Source: Flavihumibacter cheonanensis (GTDB lineage: Bacteria; Bacteroidota; Bacteroidia; Chitinophagales; Chitinophagaceae). Taken from it: DNA of 64,000 bases. Where the stretch lies: contig NZ_JAKRWF010000001.1 of assembly GCF_022352215.1 (NCBI RefSeq), positions 868,001-932,000 on the forward strand, in the 5' to 3' direction. Below are positions 62,833 through 64,000 of the stretch, in pieces. Numbering within the stretch: position 1 is the stretch's first letter; each line of letters starts with the position of its first letter. The notes below the pieces were generated by a model. It had not been told where the DNA came from. It searched no databases and saw only the letters and a program-made list of their open reading frames with translations. The position numbers and the translations under genes were made by a program.

Positions 62833-63908
62833 CATACCATCGCCGCCGGCACTGCCCGTTGACCTTCCTTATCGGATGGCCGGATGGTTTCCATTCCGTT
62901 TATCAGCAAACAGGAACTGCCGCCTCCATCCAGGTTCAACGCTTCCACACAACCAAGTTGTACAAGAAGAGCTGCGGTTTCGGTTAGAGTGGCACCTGCT
63001 GCAACACCAGGATTTCTACCCTCTATGACCAGCACAAGTATTTTACCTTCTTTTGTATAACCAATGGCTGTCCTTGGATGAGCATCATGGATAGCTTTAC
63101 CTGCGAATTTTCGCTCTTCGTTATTGGTTATGTTAACTGAGCTGTTTTGAACCAGTACTGGACCACCGCCAACTACCGTTTGCATTTTCCATCGTTTCAA
63201 TTGCATACTGGAGGAAAAATGACTCAGTGTGGTGGTGGACTTTTTTGCTGTGGCAAAATTGAATTCATATTGGCTGTCTTTGTACAAATCCGGAACCAGT
63301 TGGGTCGCATATGGCTTTCGTTTGTTCTTCGCTGTGAAGGTCCAGGCTACGTCCATTTCTCCTTTCTTATTGATGCCAAGCGCACTTACAAATGGATGAT
63401 AGTATTGCCCACTGTCAACTCCCCTGCCTGTTATGGTATGCTGGTTATAAGCCAGTAACCTTCCTCTGTTTACAATAACGTTCAGATTCAGATTGTCTTT
63501 AAAAGAAAAAAAACTGGTATTCACAACCAGCACCGGATGATTATTTTTCTCATAGAATCCGGAAGGAGTGAGTCGCCGGTTTTGGGTGGTATCATGCTCC
63601 ATTTGCAGCGAACCGGAACCTGGATCAGCAATCACGTAAAATGCACGGAAGGCTTTGTTCTGGTACATCCCTTCAAAGGAATATACTTCCATACCTGGGG
63701 GTATTGGACCGAAATCAGAAGACCTGTTTTGCCAGTTAATTGAAGCTTCGCTTTGGAAATCTGTGTTAGGCTTGACAAATAAAGGTTGCACCTCTTTATG
63801 GGTTTCTCCGGTTGAACCAGTTAACTGGGCACTACTAACAATAGGAAAAAATAAAAGGCCGATTAAGGCCTTGAAAAATAAGTTGCTCATGCTATTTAAC
63901 GACTCCAT
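62811..63908 (-). CDS. Phosphodiester glycosidase-family protein (NAGPA domain), exported
   Basis: 365 residues from the ATG at 63908, chosen because the upstream gene stop overlaps it as TGATG. A signal peptide (FFKALIGLLFFPIVSSAQ, about 10-28) follows a short N-terminus. The NAGPA (DUF2233) domain shows VVGGGPVLVQN, HPRTAIGYTKEGKILVLVIEG, and NLDGGGSSCLLING, matching the mammalian enzyme that uncovers mannose-6-phosphate and related bacterial exopolysaccharide enzymes. It may cleave a sugar phosphodiester in the periplasm. The last codons come from the adjacent repeat (KVKGER). Confidence 0.88.
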   Translation of the reverse strand: MESLNSMSNLFFKALIGLLFFPIVSSAQLTGSTGETHKEVQPLFVKPNTDFQSEASINWQNRSSDFGPIPPGMEVYSFEGMYQNKAFRAFYVIADPGSGSLQMEHDTTQNRRLTPSGFYEKNNHPVLVVNTSFFSFKDNLNLNVIVNRGRLLAYNQHTITGRGVDSGQYYHPFVSALGINKKGEMDVAWTFTAKNKRKPYATQLVPDLYKDSQYEFNFATAKKSTTTLSHFSSSMQLKRWKMQTVVGGGPVLVQNSSVNITNNEERKFAGKAIHDAHPRTAIGYTKEGKILVLVIEGRNPGVAAGATLTETAALLVQLGCVEALNLDGGGSSCLLINGMETIRPSDKEGQRAVPAAMVWKVKGER

Positions 63909-64000
63909 CAGGATGCTTTATAAACTTCTATACCTTCTTTTTCTTCCATCCACTTCTGCTTTCCATAACCGGGAATAACATGACGTTCGGAGTGATAAGA
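63908..64000 (-). CDS. C-terminal end of an unassigned protein, cut by the window edge
   Basis: The minus-strand frame runs from the window edge to the TGA at 63910-63908, giving about 30 C-terminal residues: SYHSERHVIPGYGKQKWMEE, then KEGIEVYKAS. No family can be assigned. The stop overlaps the start of the phosphodiester glycosidase gene by one base (TGATG), so the two are translationally coupled. Confidence 0.6.
   Translation of the reverse strand, partial: SYHSERHVIPGYGKQKWMEEKEGIEVYKAS

Noticed and set aside
1-64000. CRISPR arrays, prophage, insertion sequences or a defence island
   Set aside because: No spaced identical repeats, integrase, transposase, restriction or toxin-antitoxin gene was seen.

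Overview
The window looks like a chromosomal segment of a Bacteroidota bacterium, most likely family Chitinophagaceae. This is inferred from gene content: a SusC/SusD pair, a TonB-type outer-membrane protein paired with a GLPGLI-family protein, an orphan MacB/FtsX-type permease, a GYF_2 protein, Bacteroidota-type -7 elements (TAnnTTTG) and few obvious Shine-Dalgarno sites. No insertion sequence, phage, plasmid or CRISPR signal was seen. Both ends are cut inside genes.

Layout. Bases 1-12 kb hold mostly housekeeping genes: a GYF_2 membrane protein, gyrA, a TPR protein, a type II NADH dehydrogenase, serA, a serine hydrolase, the bifunctional NAD(P)HX repair enzyme and a lipoprotein peptidase. 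Bases 12.0-24.4 kb are a compact sialic-acid utilisation locus read on the minus strand: SusC, SusD, N-acetylneuraminate lyase, kelch mutarotase, MFS transporter, N-acylglucosamine 2-epimerase, EamA transporter, sialidase. A FadR-type regulator is transcribed divergently, and the gap between it and susC carries a 17-bp palindrome plus a weaker copy. The gene set fits the Bacteroidota route Neu5Ac to ManNAc to GlcNAc without a ManNAc kinase.

Bases 24.4-34.9 kb are mixed: an RNA helicase, a MATE exporter, an SGNH hydrolase, a DUF4397 lipoprotein, a PhnA-type protein, an ABC permease, and a MocA dehydrogenase/PhyH dioxygenase pair divergent from an AraC regulator. A 1000-residue GH127-type glycosidase, tRNA-Pro(CGG) and a dipeptide epimerase follow. 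Bases 39-63 kb are rich in alpha-glucan functions (malQ with carbohydrate-binding N-terminus, glgB, a GH13 amylase with an SLC45-like transporter, glgC, glgA, a hexose MFS transporter and a ROK sugar kinase), interleaved with dnaK, GtrA, argS, TPR and the OMP/GLPGLI pair. A 51-residue membrane protein lies at 42057-42212.

The most unusual non-gene structure is a family of degenerate short repeats (GTGAAAG / GACGTGA type, and a polypurine variant) placed just after stop codons at about 42.3, 46.7, 56.9, 62.5 and 62.8 kb. Several form long hairpins, and one copy supplies the last codons and stop of a gene. Other points are a terminator-like hairpin that contains the start codon of the SGNH hydrolase gene, a 17-bp perfect hairpin upstream of dnaK, a GyrA with Ala at the quinolone-contact Ser position, and a ROK kinase without the usual zinc-cysteine motif. 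All family assignments rest on reading motifs by eye; no search was run.
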